Of a stretch of DNA of 64,000 bases, positions 23,746-59,442 are shown in pieces. Position numbers and translations under genes: made by a program. The stretch is from Neelides folsomi. Lineage: Eukaryota; Arthropoda; Collembola; Neelipleona; Neelidae. The stretch spans positions 62,001 to 126,000 of the forward strand of contig JAQGBZ010000017.1 of the NCBI GenBank assembly GCA_034687125.1. The letters are read 5' to 3'. Numbering within the stretch: the stretch's first letter is position 1; each line of letters starts with the position of its first letter. The notes under the pieces were generated by a model. It saw only the letters and a program-made list of their open reading frames with translations, made no database searches and was not told the DNA's origin.

Positions 23746-24675
23746 CACCTCTTAACTATTTCTTCTTCGGGTCTCGAAAACGAGTGATTGAAAGAGGAGA
23801 GATCTGGTCCCTTTGTTTTTCATCCTAGGAGCTCCGTTCCGTAACAACCCACAATGGAGACTCAGCTTCTTTTCCTTCAAAAGGGAAATTTCTATTTTAT
23901 TTCCATTTGCATTAAAGGAGTTATCACACACGGGAGTATGGATGTGTGGAGACACTTCCGTAGGAGGATTCGCATGAACACAAATCCAAAGGATCCGCCG
24001 CTATATCTCTTCTTAGATCATTTCATTACTTACGATTAGATGGTTAATTGTGACAAAGAGAATTCCACTCACTGACTGAGTTCTAAACAAGTCCTCTCGG
24101 CCTTTTAAACGGCTCCGTCCAAAAAGAGTCTAACGATGCGTTTGTAACTTTTTTTTCATTTGCTCTCTTAAAATTCTTTTCTCCACATCTTCAGGGAATA
24201 ATTGAAACAAATGGCTTTACTATTTATTAACAATCCTATTTTTACTTTATTAAATGGAGCATTGATATTGTTTAGCATGGGATAATTTATTCTACCAAAA
24301 ATAAAGGTACAACTATTGAAAGTTTAATCTATTATATTACTAACAATTATTCCTTAACCTTTAATTATTATATAAAGTAAATTTGTATATTGTATTTTAG
24401 ATTAAGTATAAAATAATGTTATGTTAAGATATCTGTAAATAACTTATAATGAAAATAAATTCAAATTCAAACAAGAAAAGCACAAATGACAATTGATCAA
24501 AAAAATAAAAGTAGTATGTATACGTTTTTACAAGAGATTGAATATTCACGAGAAATCCGAATGTTTAGATTATAGAATACCTAATATTACTTGTAAATTG
24601 TAAATCTTATTTATTATCAATTATCATACAATATGGTGTACAATAGGCAATAGGCATATTTTTAAATTAATATTA
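23746..24675. other. Intergenic, AT-rich
   Basis: 5' flank of the 22910-23683 gene grading into very AT-rich sequence. No coding frame, RNA gene or repeat structure recognised before the transposon inverted repeat at 24676. Confidence 0.5.
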
Positions 24676-25102
24676 CAGGGTGGCCCAGTAGTCGATAGGT
24701 TTTTTTAAATCAGTAATATATTTTTTATTCAGTAACCGAATTTCATAAAAATTAACAGATACATACCTTATATATCATGTTATATAAAAATAAGCTTTAA
24801 CTCGTCAATTGAGACCCATTAACTTCGATGCATCTCTGAAAGCGGCCTTCTACTGCCTCCCACGCTCGTTTGCACATTGCAACCGGGATTGCTACTTTCT
24901 TTTCTTGAGCAAAAACCTCAATAATGTGAACCTTCTTCTCTTTACTTAAACGGCGTTGTTTATCCATTTTTAAAGTTGGAGATAAATAAGATGAAAAGTG
25001 AAAAGCAGGGAGACTCAAAGAAAAGTAGCTGTTTATATTTTATCATTAACCATCTCAAAGTTATCGATTTATAAAAAACCTATCGACTACTGGGCCACTC
25101 TG
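24676..25102 (-). mobile_element. Non-autonomous Tc1/mariner-type element with transposase remnant
   Basis: A 427 bp element bounded by 30 bp terminal inverted repeats that differ at one position (left begins CAGGGTGGCCCAGTAG, right begins CAGAGTGGCCCAGTAG), flanked on both sides by TA, the target duplication of the Tc1/mariner group. On the minus strand an ORF starting at 24967 begins MDKQRRLSKEKKVHIIEVFA, typical of the first residues of such transposases. It then jumps to CKRAWEAVEGRFQRCIEVNG, typical of the last residues, and stops at 24797. The catalytic core (DDE/D) is therefore deleted, and the element could move only with a transposase supplied elsewhere. Confidence 0.85.
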
Positions 25103-25598
25103 TACATGCCATTCTTTAAAAATCTACCCACTGCGCTGGTCAATTCTCTGATGTATTCTCTGATGTATTGAATGATACATCAGTGATGTAATGATGTATC
25201 ACTCAATAATGCGTAATTAGAGTAAAACGATAGTTTAATTTAAGAGTATTATATGATATTAGATTTTAATCAAGAACAAAATAGTATAAAATAAATATTT
25301 CTATTTGTATATAGTAAATATAAATTCAAGAGAAATTAAACATTTTCAGTCAAATTATCATACAATAAATATACAATTAAGTAATAATAATGTTATTAAG
25401 TAATATAAATATTTTATATCTTTTACAAGAATAAGTATATTAATTTAGTAATTAGTACATTTTACAATATTATTTAAAAATTCTGATAACTACTAAATAT
25501 CATTCTTTTATGAGTAATTATTAATGTTACAATTACAAGGTACAATCGAAGTGTTTATTTATAGTTATTACATGTTATAAAGGAAATAATTTCTAGTA
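25103..25598. other. AT-rich spacer with short hairpin repeats
   Basis: Just outside the transposon, 25141-25205 holds repeated GATGTAT units, including a hairpin (TGATGTAT, 6-base loop, ATACATCA at 25161-25182). The rest is extremely AT-rich, with 3' flank of the downstream minus-strand gene. Confidence 0.4.
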
Positions 25599-26393
25599 TT
25601 AATAGAATCCCTTATAAGACTGTTGTTGAGGATTTCCAGAATTGAGAATAGAAATCACATTGTTCTGAGCATTGAAAGACGTTGAAGCTGAATGGGCAAG
25701 CGAAGAAGCGCTCAGATTTGGCATCACAACTTGGTGAATTGATCGAACATTTCCCGGCGAATAATGACCCGACCTGTCCATAAGTCACCACGATACATTT
25801 ATCCATTCTTTGATATTGTTAATTGTTAAATATTCAAGAAGCATAAATCAAAATATTATATACTCTCCAGACTAGTATTGCAAATAAAAATATTAACGAA
25901 TGCATTATTTAAAAAGAGCTCATTAAATAGTGACTTACATCCCTCTCGGATTGGCAAAACTAGCAGCCGAAATGCCATGAGCTTGAAGTGGAGCGAAATT
26001 AGTAGAATACCCAAGATTTGACGAATGTGATCCAGAGTCGCTTCTCCGCTGAGCCATGCCCGATCCCATCATGTTGTGGAGATTGAAACTGGAGAGATAG
26101 GAGGTGTCGAAGGGAGTAGAAGAGGAAAATCCCTGGAGCGGAGCTACTGAAAATGAACGTCGACTTTCTTGCTCACCACCTGAACCACCTGAATATCCAC
26201 CAGAACTAGATCTCGAACCACCCAAGTACTGAACAAACGGAGCAGGATCGTAGAGAAATAGGAAATTCGTTTCTTCGGCTCCATGCCCGCCGCGGAAAAC
26301 CGGGTAGACCGAAGCTCCCCGCTTCTCTCTCAACTTAACACTCTGGGATAAGACGAGGAGCTGAGCGAGGATGAGCAAATAAAAAGACCTCAT
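25599..26393 (-). CDS. Secreted Ser/Gly-rich protein with REKR propeptide site
   Basis: 209 residues, exons 25939-26393 and 25599-25773 (complement), intron phase 2. The start at 26393 gives MRSFYLLILAQLLVLSQSV, a clear signal peptide. An upstream in-frame ATG at 26432 is disfavoured because a TATA box at 26451-26458 puts the likely transcription start below it. A short propeptide ends KLREKR before GASVYPVFRGG. The mature chain is rich in Ser, Gly, Phe, Asn and Gln (SRSSSGGYSGGSGG, NPQQQSYKGFY) and has no recognised domain. It shares the signal-short propeptide-KR|G plan with the two genes to its left but little else. It may belong to the same secretory programme rather than be a close paralogue. 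Confidence 0.8.
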
Positions 26394-26450
26394 CTTGTTG
26401 ACATGTGCTTGGTTGATTCGAACTAAAACCATGATGGAAATGTTTGAGAG

Positions 26451-26458
26451 TTTAAATA
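26451..26458 (-). promoter_or_regulatory. TATA-like box of the 25599-26393 gene
   Basis: Minus-strand TATTTAAA, 58-65 bp upstream of the preferred start codon at 26393. An initiator-like TTTTAGTTCG follows about 27 bp downstream. Its position is the reason for choosing the inner ATG. Confidence 0.5.
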
Positions 26459-28270
26459 CACAGCATCAACCCCAAAATACCTCACCTCCCTGATTAAGTC
26501 TCTATTTACATTCCTCAAGTTAACTTACGATTCGTTAATTTTAACTTTAAATGGTGAGTTGTGTGTTAAAACCAGTCTGACTTTTCTGCATGTTTTCATT
26601 CATCTAAATCTTTCAATTGCATGACGAAACAAAAGATGAGCCAATGATGACAAAAGATGAGCTCTCCCGTGAAGTAGAAAGTGTGCTGTTAAATGAATGC
26701 CGGGTGCTATTCTTTTATGTTTAATCCTACCGCATCCGCTTGCACCCATTAAATAATACATCGGAAACAATAAGATGCTCCATAGTAAATCCACCAATTA
26801 CTGAATGCTTTCTTGGAACGATGAAAAGAGTGAAATGTGAAATTGAATCTGGGTTCATTAATTTTAGGAGCACTACCGAGAACTTCGATTGATTACAATC
26901 GATTTATAAAGGTGAATGGAACGTATTTGAATGTTAAAATAGAGAATTTGGGTTTCCTGAGACTTTAGAACTTTGACCGACTAAATTGTCTTTCCATTGT
27001 CAATCTCTCGTGCGGTAGATTTGAAAGAAAAATCTATAGATTTGAAAAGTTATCAAACAAAGGCAATGAGCAAAGGAATTGGCATTATGAAATGTATTGG
27101 AAATAAGCACTATTACCAATTAAAATATAAATGAATAAAGAACAAAAAGTTAAATAAAGTTAAATTAACGATGAGCAAAATTACCTAAAAACACGCTACG
27201 TGATGTTCGTTAATTGTCTATGCAATAATGCAATGTGACTTAAGTATGTGTTTTTTGAGTGTTGTGCAATAACATGAATGAAACATGTACAATGTTTGTA
27301 TTAAATCTGTTGAAATTACAATTAATTATAAAAATAATTTAAGTTAAAAATATCATTAAATTTTATTAGTTTAAAAATACATTAATTTTAAAATAAACAA
27401 ATACATTGCATTCACATATACATTACATTCATGTTACTCCATATAATTATAACTTTTACTTTTTACACATTTAATATTTATAGTCATTTTATTTATTATA
27501 TAATAAAAATTATAACTTACACTTATAATTTTTATTTAGTATTTGTCGTTTTACTATCATATTATACTAAAAAGATAATTATATTTTATAACAATATATT
27601 AAAAATTAAAATACAATTATTTATCTTATTTTTAATTAGGTAAAAATTATAGTTAAAATTTAAATAATTCCTAAATGCACCTTGAAAGAGTCTTTAATTT
27701 TAATACATTACTCTTTACGCCACTGATAACTTTTAATTCCTATGAAGGTTTAATAATTTGATAATTTAACATTGCCCATCCTGCGCATGCTTTCGAACTA
27801 CAGTCCGGATGTGAAAGGAGCAGTTGTAAAGGCTTACCTTGAGCCCGACATGTATCCATATTTGTAATCAAAAAGAATGTTAAAGCAGAGTCATGTTGTT
27901 TGTCCCGTGACGTCTGTGGTCCTTCCTTTTGCTGGGGTGAGTGTGGGGGCCGAGGAGGAGAGAGGAAAAGATAGTGGAGCGGAGGCCGAGCTTTCAGTCT
28001 GGCTGGCCGAAGCCAATGCCAGAACTCTCTCAAGCCACACCGTCGCCATTCTCCTTCAAAATGGAGTAGCGAGCTGTTCGGCTACATCCACTCTCTCAAC
28101 TCCTCCCGTCTTTTCGCTCCGAATCGAACAGATTCGACCTCGAAAACCCGCTAGACCGACCCAGCACCTTCGACACTATCGAAATAAAATAAAATCTAGA
28201 GTTTTTCAATAGTTTTGGACTCCCAGAGTCCGTCTATTTCTTTCAACTCGAGTCGCCTCCGGTCGCCGCG
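26459..28270. other. Intergenic region and RPB1 promoter
   Basis: 26459-27760 is AT-rich without recognisable genes. From about 27770 to 28270 the sequence becomes GC- and CpG-richer and is most simply the RPB1 promoter and 5' UTR, ending in CGCCTCCGGTCGCCGCG just before the ATG. Open frames on both strands here (27740-28212) look like by-products of this composition. A minus-strand donor near 27836 (CTCAAG|GTAAGCC) is noted but unsupported by other exons. Confidence 0.4.
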
Positions 28271-36307
<8,037 letters not shown>

Positions 36308-37357
36308 AGATGAACTCTTCTGGTTCTATTTATTATATCAATATATAAACTATATTATTATTATCATCTCGTAATATATCAAATTAACTCACATACCTAT
36401 GTATTTCTCTGTACTTCTCTATAATATATTACGAATCTGAATAAAATCAACTTTTAAAATATTTTTTGCTAACCACCTGTTTTCCATCATTTCATTTAGC
36501 CCTAATGAGGTATTTTGTGGGAATGGAGGAGGAATATTAGTTTTTCATCCGACTGCGCAGTGTTTATTGCGGTTCTTTATTTAATTAGCAGATTAAGTGG
36601 ATTTGGAGTATGCATTACAAATTATGAGGGGAATTTGGAGAGTCATAAGTTGTCTTTCCACACAGCTTCTCCTCACAAAGAGATTGAAGAGAGTTGAGTG
36701 TAATTGATGGAGGTTCCGACTCCCTCCCGGTGTCCTACTTTGTCTCCGAGCCTGCGGTTCACCTGTACATTTGAGAGTAGTAGGTCACAACGGGGACGTC
36801 GTTGTTGGGGATCTCGTGAGTCAAAGCCCCTCCAGTCTCCAGAAGAATAAATCGAAATTAAAATGAGGGAATTGAGTTTGGGAAGGAAGGACTCGCTTTC
36901 ACGGCCAGCCTTTCCATTACTCCCAATCCCTGAAATTCATTCAATTGAGCTGAAGATCGATCAATGACATCCTATCTCGTCCCTCGAGATTGAATCCTTT
37001 ACGTTTCATTTTCTCTCTCAATGCCCGAGTCGGGTAATTCTTAATTGAATGGAGTTCCCTACATTCTTCCCTTGTTTCCTTTCATAGTTCAAATGTTAAC
37101 GGGTGAAAGGAACTTCACTTCGCTAATCTCCCTTTTCAAAAGTTGAGGATTATTTACTATTGTTTACCATTTCTTGTTTCAACATTATTAATACTTTAAT
37201 TATTTCCTAATTAAAATATTATCCGAAAGCACTGAACAGTCTAGAGAACCACATTGTAATAGTACAATAGCTAATGAGCTTAAAAATCATAGTCTACTTA
37301 CAATATTCTATAAAACTAATTAATTAGAAGGCATAATTCTGATTTCCAACTAATATA
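36308..37357. other. RPB1 3' UTR and intergenic DNA with two minus-strand exon-like pieces
   Basis: RPB1 3' UTR to about 36460 (AATAAA 36440-36445). Minus-strand segments 36759-36836 and 36903-36929 look like terminal coding exons of an otherwise unseen gene (see findings). The rest is AT-rich. Confidence 0.4.
36759..36929 (-). CDS. Candidate terminal exons of an unidentified minus-strand gene
   Basis: On the minus strand, after acceptor AATTTCAG, frame GLGVMERLA (36903-36929) ends at a GTGAAAG donor. A 66 bp gap to acceptor CTTCTGGAG then leads into 36759-36836, encoding TGGALTHEIPNNDVPVVT followed by YYSQMYR and a TGA stop. Both are phase 0 and join in frame. The amino-acid composition is protein-like, while the other frames read as arginine-rich noise. 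No start or upstream exons are proven; a possible relative is 39231-39308. The family is not recognised and could be a membrane or signalling protein tail. Confidence 0.35.
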
Positions 37358-37624
37358 CTTACTCCCTGAGCGCAAAAGAGTTTAGAAAATCTTGGTTTGG
37401 CCTTCCTTGCTTTATTCTGAATTATTTAATCTCAACATATTTAAAACTTAATGTTAGATATAGTTATAAGAATCATATTCTTTACCCTGAATTAAAATTC
37501 AAGCTAATTGAATTGCGGAAAATGAAAAGCAATAAGGAACCACAAAGAAATGTAAATCCAAACAAAGGAAGGAAGGAAGGCTCAAACCAAGATTTTCTAA
37601 ACTATTTTGCGCTCAGGAAGTAAG
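37358..37624. mobile_element. MITE-like inverted-repeat element
   Basis: 267 bp segment with imperfect terminal inverted repeats of about 45-50 bp. The left begins CTTACTCCCTGAGCGCAAAA; the right, read from the other strand, begins CTTACTTCCTGAGCGCAAAA. TA flanks both ends. The interior (about 170 bp) is AT-rich without an ORF. Size, long inverted repeats and TA target suggest a Tc1/mariner-class MITE of a family different from the element at 24676-25102, whose ends are unrelated. Confidence 0.75.
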
Positions 37625-54810
<17,186 letters not shown>

Positions 54811-57129
54811 AAATACCTTTTATTACACAAACGTCTCTCTTTCATTACATTTCATATCCGTCGTGTATTTTTTCTATTATGTACCTGAAATAAATAATCA
54901 TTCGTGTTTTTCTAGACCTTTTCATTATCTCATCTCTTTCATCTTTACTTAAAAGTCTTCATTCACCAACCTTTGATCAGTTTGATCTCTTTAATCAATG
55001 ACTCATTTTAAATAAGATTGTCAACCTTAGTTCGAAAGCTATCAAATTATCAATTTAATCGAAAAAATAAATCGTTTATTTTAATATTTGTAGTCCTTAA
55101 AAAGTTCATTTCCTTTCAATTATTGCTCTCATCATCTTTGAGCGTTGTATTTATCAAAGAAAATTACTTTTAAACTTTTCAATCAAACTCGTTTACTAAA
55201 AAACGATTCTTGCCCTTTATCAAAAGGCGGAAAAGCGACAGACCTGACTTCATGTCGTTTATTCGAATATAATGAAGAAGTTAATGATTCAATTTTACTT
55301 GGTTTGCGACGAAGGAAGTAGGCGGAAGGGAGTAAATAATTCCCTTATATAATGTTATAATATATATATCAGTATTAGATTGTTGAGACGGGGCAGAAAA
55401 GGAAAATAAATTGGAATGGAAATGGAATAGGAGGAAAAGAATGAGAGAAGATTCCGAATGACGTTATTCAATTTGCCTTCATTTCTTCACAATGCTCCTT
55501 TCCTCGGCTTCCAATTTTTACCATACGCATCCCAATGCTTTCTCTCAACAATAAACATTTCTTTACATCTATTCATACGGATGTCTTGCTTATCTCCCAA
55601 CATTGCGATGTTTGAGCCAACCAGAGGTTTCACTCATTCAGCTCTGATCACGTTGGGCTTATTTATGATGAAAAATGTTTGGGGAAGCATCTTTTTCGCG
55701 ACAATGAGATTTCTCCAGTTCTATTGTATTTTAACTTAATAAAAGTTCAGGGCGAGTTTGAATATATTGAATAAGAAAAGATAATGCCTGGATGATAGAA
55801 ATATTGAAAATGGAAAAAACAGCCAATTCTGAATATGAGCCAAAGAATCCCTTGGTATACATTAGTACGAGAGTATTATTATAAATAAATTGTAATATGA
55901 TTAAATTCCTTTAAATTCAATCAAACTCCCACGTCCACCAAAATAATAGTAGAATACAATAAGAATAGCATTATAATATGATGCTATAAATATCAGTAAA
56001 CTTGGTATGTATGACGGTACAAGTTTTTTTCAATTACTAAAATCAAAAACTCATCTTATTTTACCTGTGCATTTTCCTTTTTGCGAACTTTGTTTTCAAA
56101 AGAAACAGACGTAAATAGAGCACAAAACACGACATCATTTCTTCAATGCCCACGCAATCATTAAATCTTCTTTGTGGTCTCGAATTTTGATAAAGAACAC
56201 GTAACTAGTTAAACAATAATAAAATATGAAGTCTACAAGTACACACATTATCATACACCTATGAGTTTATGACCTATGGGTTTATGAGTTTTGAAATTAA
56301 AATACCAATTGAACAGGAGTACCCAAATAAAATTAGAAATGAAGGAAGTTAGGTATAAATAAATGGAATTCCTCTGTAACATGATATTTAGGAGAGGAAA
56401 ATTGAATCGGGAGTGAAGGATGGAAAATAAACTGAGGGGAAGAAAGGTGATCTTTTCTAATTTGTTAGGCATAAGGTCAAAGGGAGAAGTGGAATAATAG
56501 GGAGTTCTGGAGTTAATTAATCGGAGAGATATGTGGAACCAAAATGGCACTATCAGATTCTCATCCTTTCCCAATTGAACCACTGTTTAGATTTCTCTCT
56601 CATCTCCTGCACGAACTGGATATCTCCGACCTGCCATGTAAAACCATTTGAGTCGATAACATATAGAATCCACTGATTTCCCTTGGGCGTCCCCTTGTCT
56701 TTGCTCGCATATATGCAATAGATTAACTTTCAATCCGCCCTTTTCACTCAGCGTCCTTCCTCAATATCAGAGAATAGGGAATTAATTCAATCACGACTCC
56801 CTCTGGACCGGGTTATATACACGATGAAAGTTCAAGGACTTGGCTAATCGCATAAGGAAATAGCGAGACTTGAGTGTAGACTGTTTTAATATTTTATTAT
56901 CATCATCATTGTAATTAATTTGTATTATATTCATGTCATACAAAAATGAGCTTTCATTGCAACAATAAAATAGGATAATTTAACAATTAGTAAATATGTT
57001 ATCGTATTAAAATACAATTGGTTAATCGGTTGTAAATGTAATGATTGTAAGTACAGTAATTTGTGATTGGAATTAAGGTAACTCTTTGCGGAGTTTGGTC
57101 AATACTCAATTGGCCAACGGGATTTAGGA
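54811..57129. other. Elk 3' UTR and intergenic DNA
   Basis: Elk 3' UTR to about 54910. The remainder is AT-rich to 56880, where the minus-strand 3' UTR of the DHRS7B-like gene begins (minus-strand AATAAA at 56893-56898). Open frames at 55458-55739 (+) and 56251-56583 (-) show no splice signals or family motifs. Confidence 0.5.
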
Positions 57130-58861
57130 TTAGTTTGACTCTGAAGCTGCGGCATTTGACGCCATGCTCCTGAAGAAGAGCGACGGAGAAAAGTAACGAA
57201 AGAAAATCATCAATTTAGGAACAAATCCCGAAATAGTGATTTCATTTTCGTTTCTCAATATAGCTGCCACGGTCTTTCGAGCTATGAAATTGGGCGAGTA
57301 ACCGCCTGTGGGTTTCATTTCATCTGAGGAACCTTGAGCATCCCCGGTTGCCGTGAGGGCCTTTGCTGGAAGTGACGTGTTTACACAGCTCGGGCTGATC
57401 ACGGTCACTTTGACATTATCTTCGTGGATTTCGGCCCTCAGGGAATCCGCCATGGCTTGCAACGCATGCTTTGAAGCCGCATATGCCGAGCTGGAAAGTT
57501 AATTAACGCCATTACAATCACTTGACTGAGAGAATAATTGGATTAAAGAAATGTGCCTTGGGCCGATTTAAACAATTACTTGTTTGTACCTGAAAGGAAT
57601 GGCGATTTTCCCTTGTACGCTGCTGATGAACACAACACGTCCATTTTTCCTCTCAACCATCGAATGAAGAATTTCTGTTCAAAATTGAAAGAGTCAACAA
57701 GGGAATCTCTTTTCCCATTATTATGGAAAAAATGTAAAACGATTATTCTTGATTACGTCTCGTGAGCTCAAGGGGGCCGAAGAAATTGATGGACATCACT
57801 CGTTGATCAACATTAAGATTCGTTTCGAGAATTGCTCCCCTGAAACTCACTCCAGCATTGTTAATTAGGATATCAACGTAGCCATAAATCTCGAGAATTC
57901 CAATTGCCTTGGTTGGAATCGATTTCAAGTCTTCTAGATCCAAAGTGATTATAGCTGGTACGTAAACAGGGCCATACTAAAAGAGAAAAAACTGTTAATT
58001 TTTTAATATCAACCTATACTACTTTTACGTTATCTGTTTTAAGTGCATAAACGATTTTACAAAATGCTTTATTAACTTTATTACCGTTTCTGTTCTAACT
58101 AGCTCAGTTTTCACCCTTTCTAATTCTTCTTTTCTTCTTGATGCCAAAATTAACCTGCAACCTATGAAAGCAAAACATTAATAATGTTTCGAAATCATAT
58201 GTCAACATTCTTTACATAATTTATCCTCTATCAATAAAAAAATGTTAAATACAATTAAAAATTAAACTATTTAGCATACCTGATGCATAAAGTAATCGAG
58301 CCAAACTTTCTCCAATCCCAGAAGAAGCACCAGTTATCACCACAACCTTTAAAAGTTTAGAAAATTACATTAACAATTAATCCATTTGTAACATACATAC
58401 ACTTTTATATAACACTTTTATTATATTATGTTAAAGTGAGATACAATGAGATTGCAGTATAATTTTGTAAATGCTTTACAGCGAAATAAATAAAATATCT
58501 TATCTTATCCTATATACCTTATCTCTTATCTCACATTATAAAACAATTTATTAAAATTATATAATTTAGATTTACCTTCCCTTCCAATGGTCTCTTTTGA
58601 AGTCCAAATTTTCTTCGGAATGAGCCTTAAAATGTAAAAAAACGATGAATGTCATGTGCTGTCATATTTTATATACCACTGTGTTTAAACATGAAAATCG
58701 TTAAATAATATTTAATATAAAATTGTTTTTTACTTACCCACAATTTGATAAATAAGAATGGGAAAAATAACAGGTAGGAATATTAATTTGAGAATATTTT
58801 TAATTTGAATCGAAGAAGCACCTTTCGAAAATTTCGAAACTAACTCGTGGCCAATGACCAT
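57130..58861 (-). CDS. DHRS7B: DHRS7B-like short-chain dehydrogenase/reductase
   Basis: 327 residues in seven exons (complement): 58738-58861, 58576-58625, 58280-58346, 58085-58161, 57757-57976, 57590-57674 and 57130-57490. An N-terminal hydrophobic segment (ILKLIFLPVIFPILIYQIV) anchors the protein in a membrane. The Rossmann cofactor motif is TGASSGIG (63-70), the structural motif NNAG (145-148) and the catalytic triad Ser198, Tyr211 and Lys215 (FISSVQG, SSAYAASK), with normal spacing. The ASRR after the second strand favours NADP(H). Human DHRS7B (PexRAP), of nearly the same length, reduces acyl-DHAP in ether-lipid synthesis at peroxisome and ER membranes; carrying that over is inference. 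Exons 2 and 3 follow AAG acceptors. It lies head-to-head with the TBL1 gene, about 580 bp apart. Confidence 0.93.
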
Positions 58862-59442
58862 TTTGTGACGAACGAGATCTCGTTTAAACTCTCAAACCCT
58901 TTACATGAAATTAGCCACTCCTAATATTTAAATATAATGTTCGACCATTTCACCCTCCAAAGACTCTCCCAATAAATATGACGTGTATAAATTAAATATG
59001 TTAATTTAAAGTTAGTTGCTCTTTAAAGATGAGGGAATGGGAGACTCTCAAGAGATTCACTTCCACTTTCCACAAGTTCAATTTCTCACTATGACTTTTG
59101 ATTGCATTCGAAAGAGCGCGGATGGGGATCTTGACAAAAACAGACTACCGCGTCGCTGTGGCGCTGTGGTGGTGTGTCTACCTGGAAGACAGTCTTCGTA
59201 GAAGTATTCCCCTTCGACCCGACACTCCTTCCTCTACCCGATTTAATTGACCTTTAAACCATTTCTGATCAAGTTTACCCGATAGACAAGGCCAGGTACG
59301 ACCTAAATAAAATATTTAGACCAAAGAGGAAGAGATGCCTTGAAAAGGTCCAGCTATGTAAAGTGTCAGACAAAATTCCCAACAACCCCGATTTTATAAT
59401 CTTGACGGATCGAACCCTTTTTAAATATAATTAACCTCCAAG
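58862..59442. other. Shared 5' region between DHRS7B-like and TBL1 genes
   Basis: A 581 bp divergent spacer that must hold both promoters. The 59100-59300 stretch is GC-richer. No TATA box is evident on either side, as expected for broadly expressed genes. The open frame at 59016-59201 is not coding-like. Confidence 0.5.

Noticed and set aside
25935-26432. Upstream ATG (26432) for the Ser/Gly-rich secreted gene
   Set aside because: It would place polar residues before the signal peptide and lies too close to the TATA box; the ATG at 26393 fits better.
27740-28212. Open frames on both strands just upstream of RPB1
   Set aside because: GC-rich promoter composition suppresses stop codons. No family motif and no coherent exon set.
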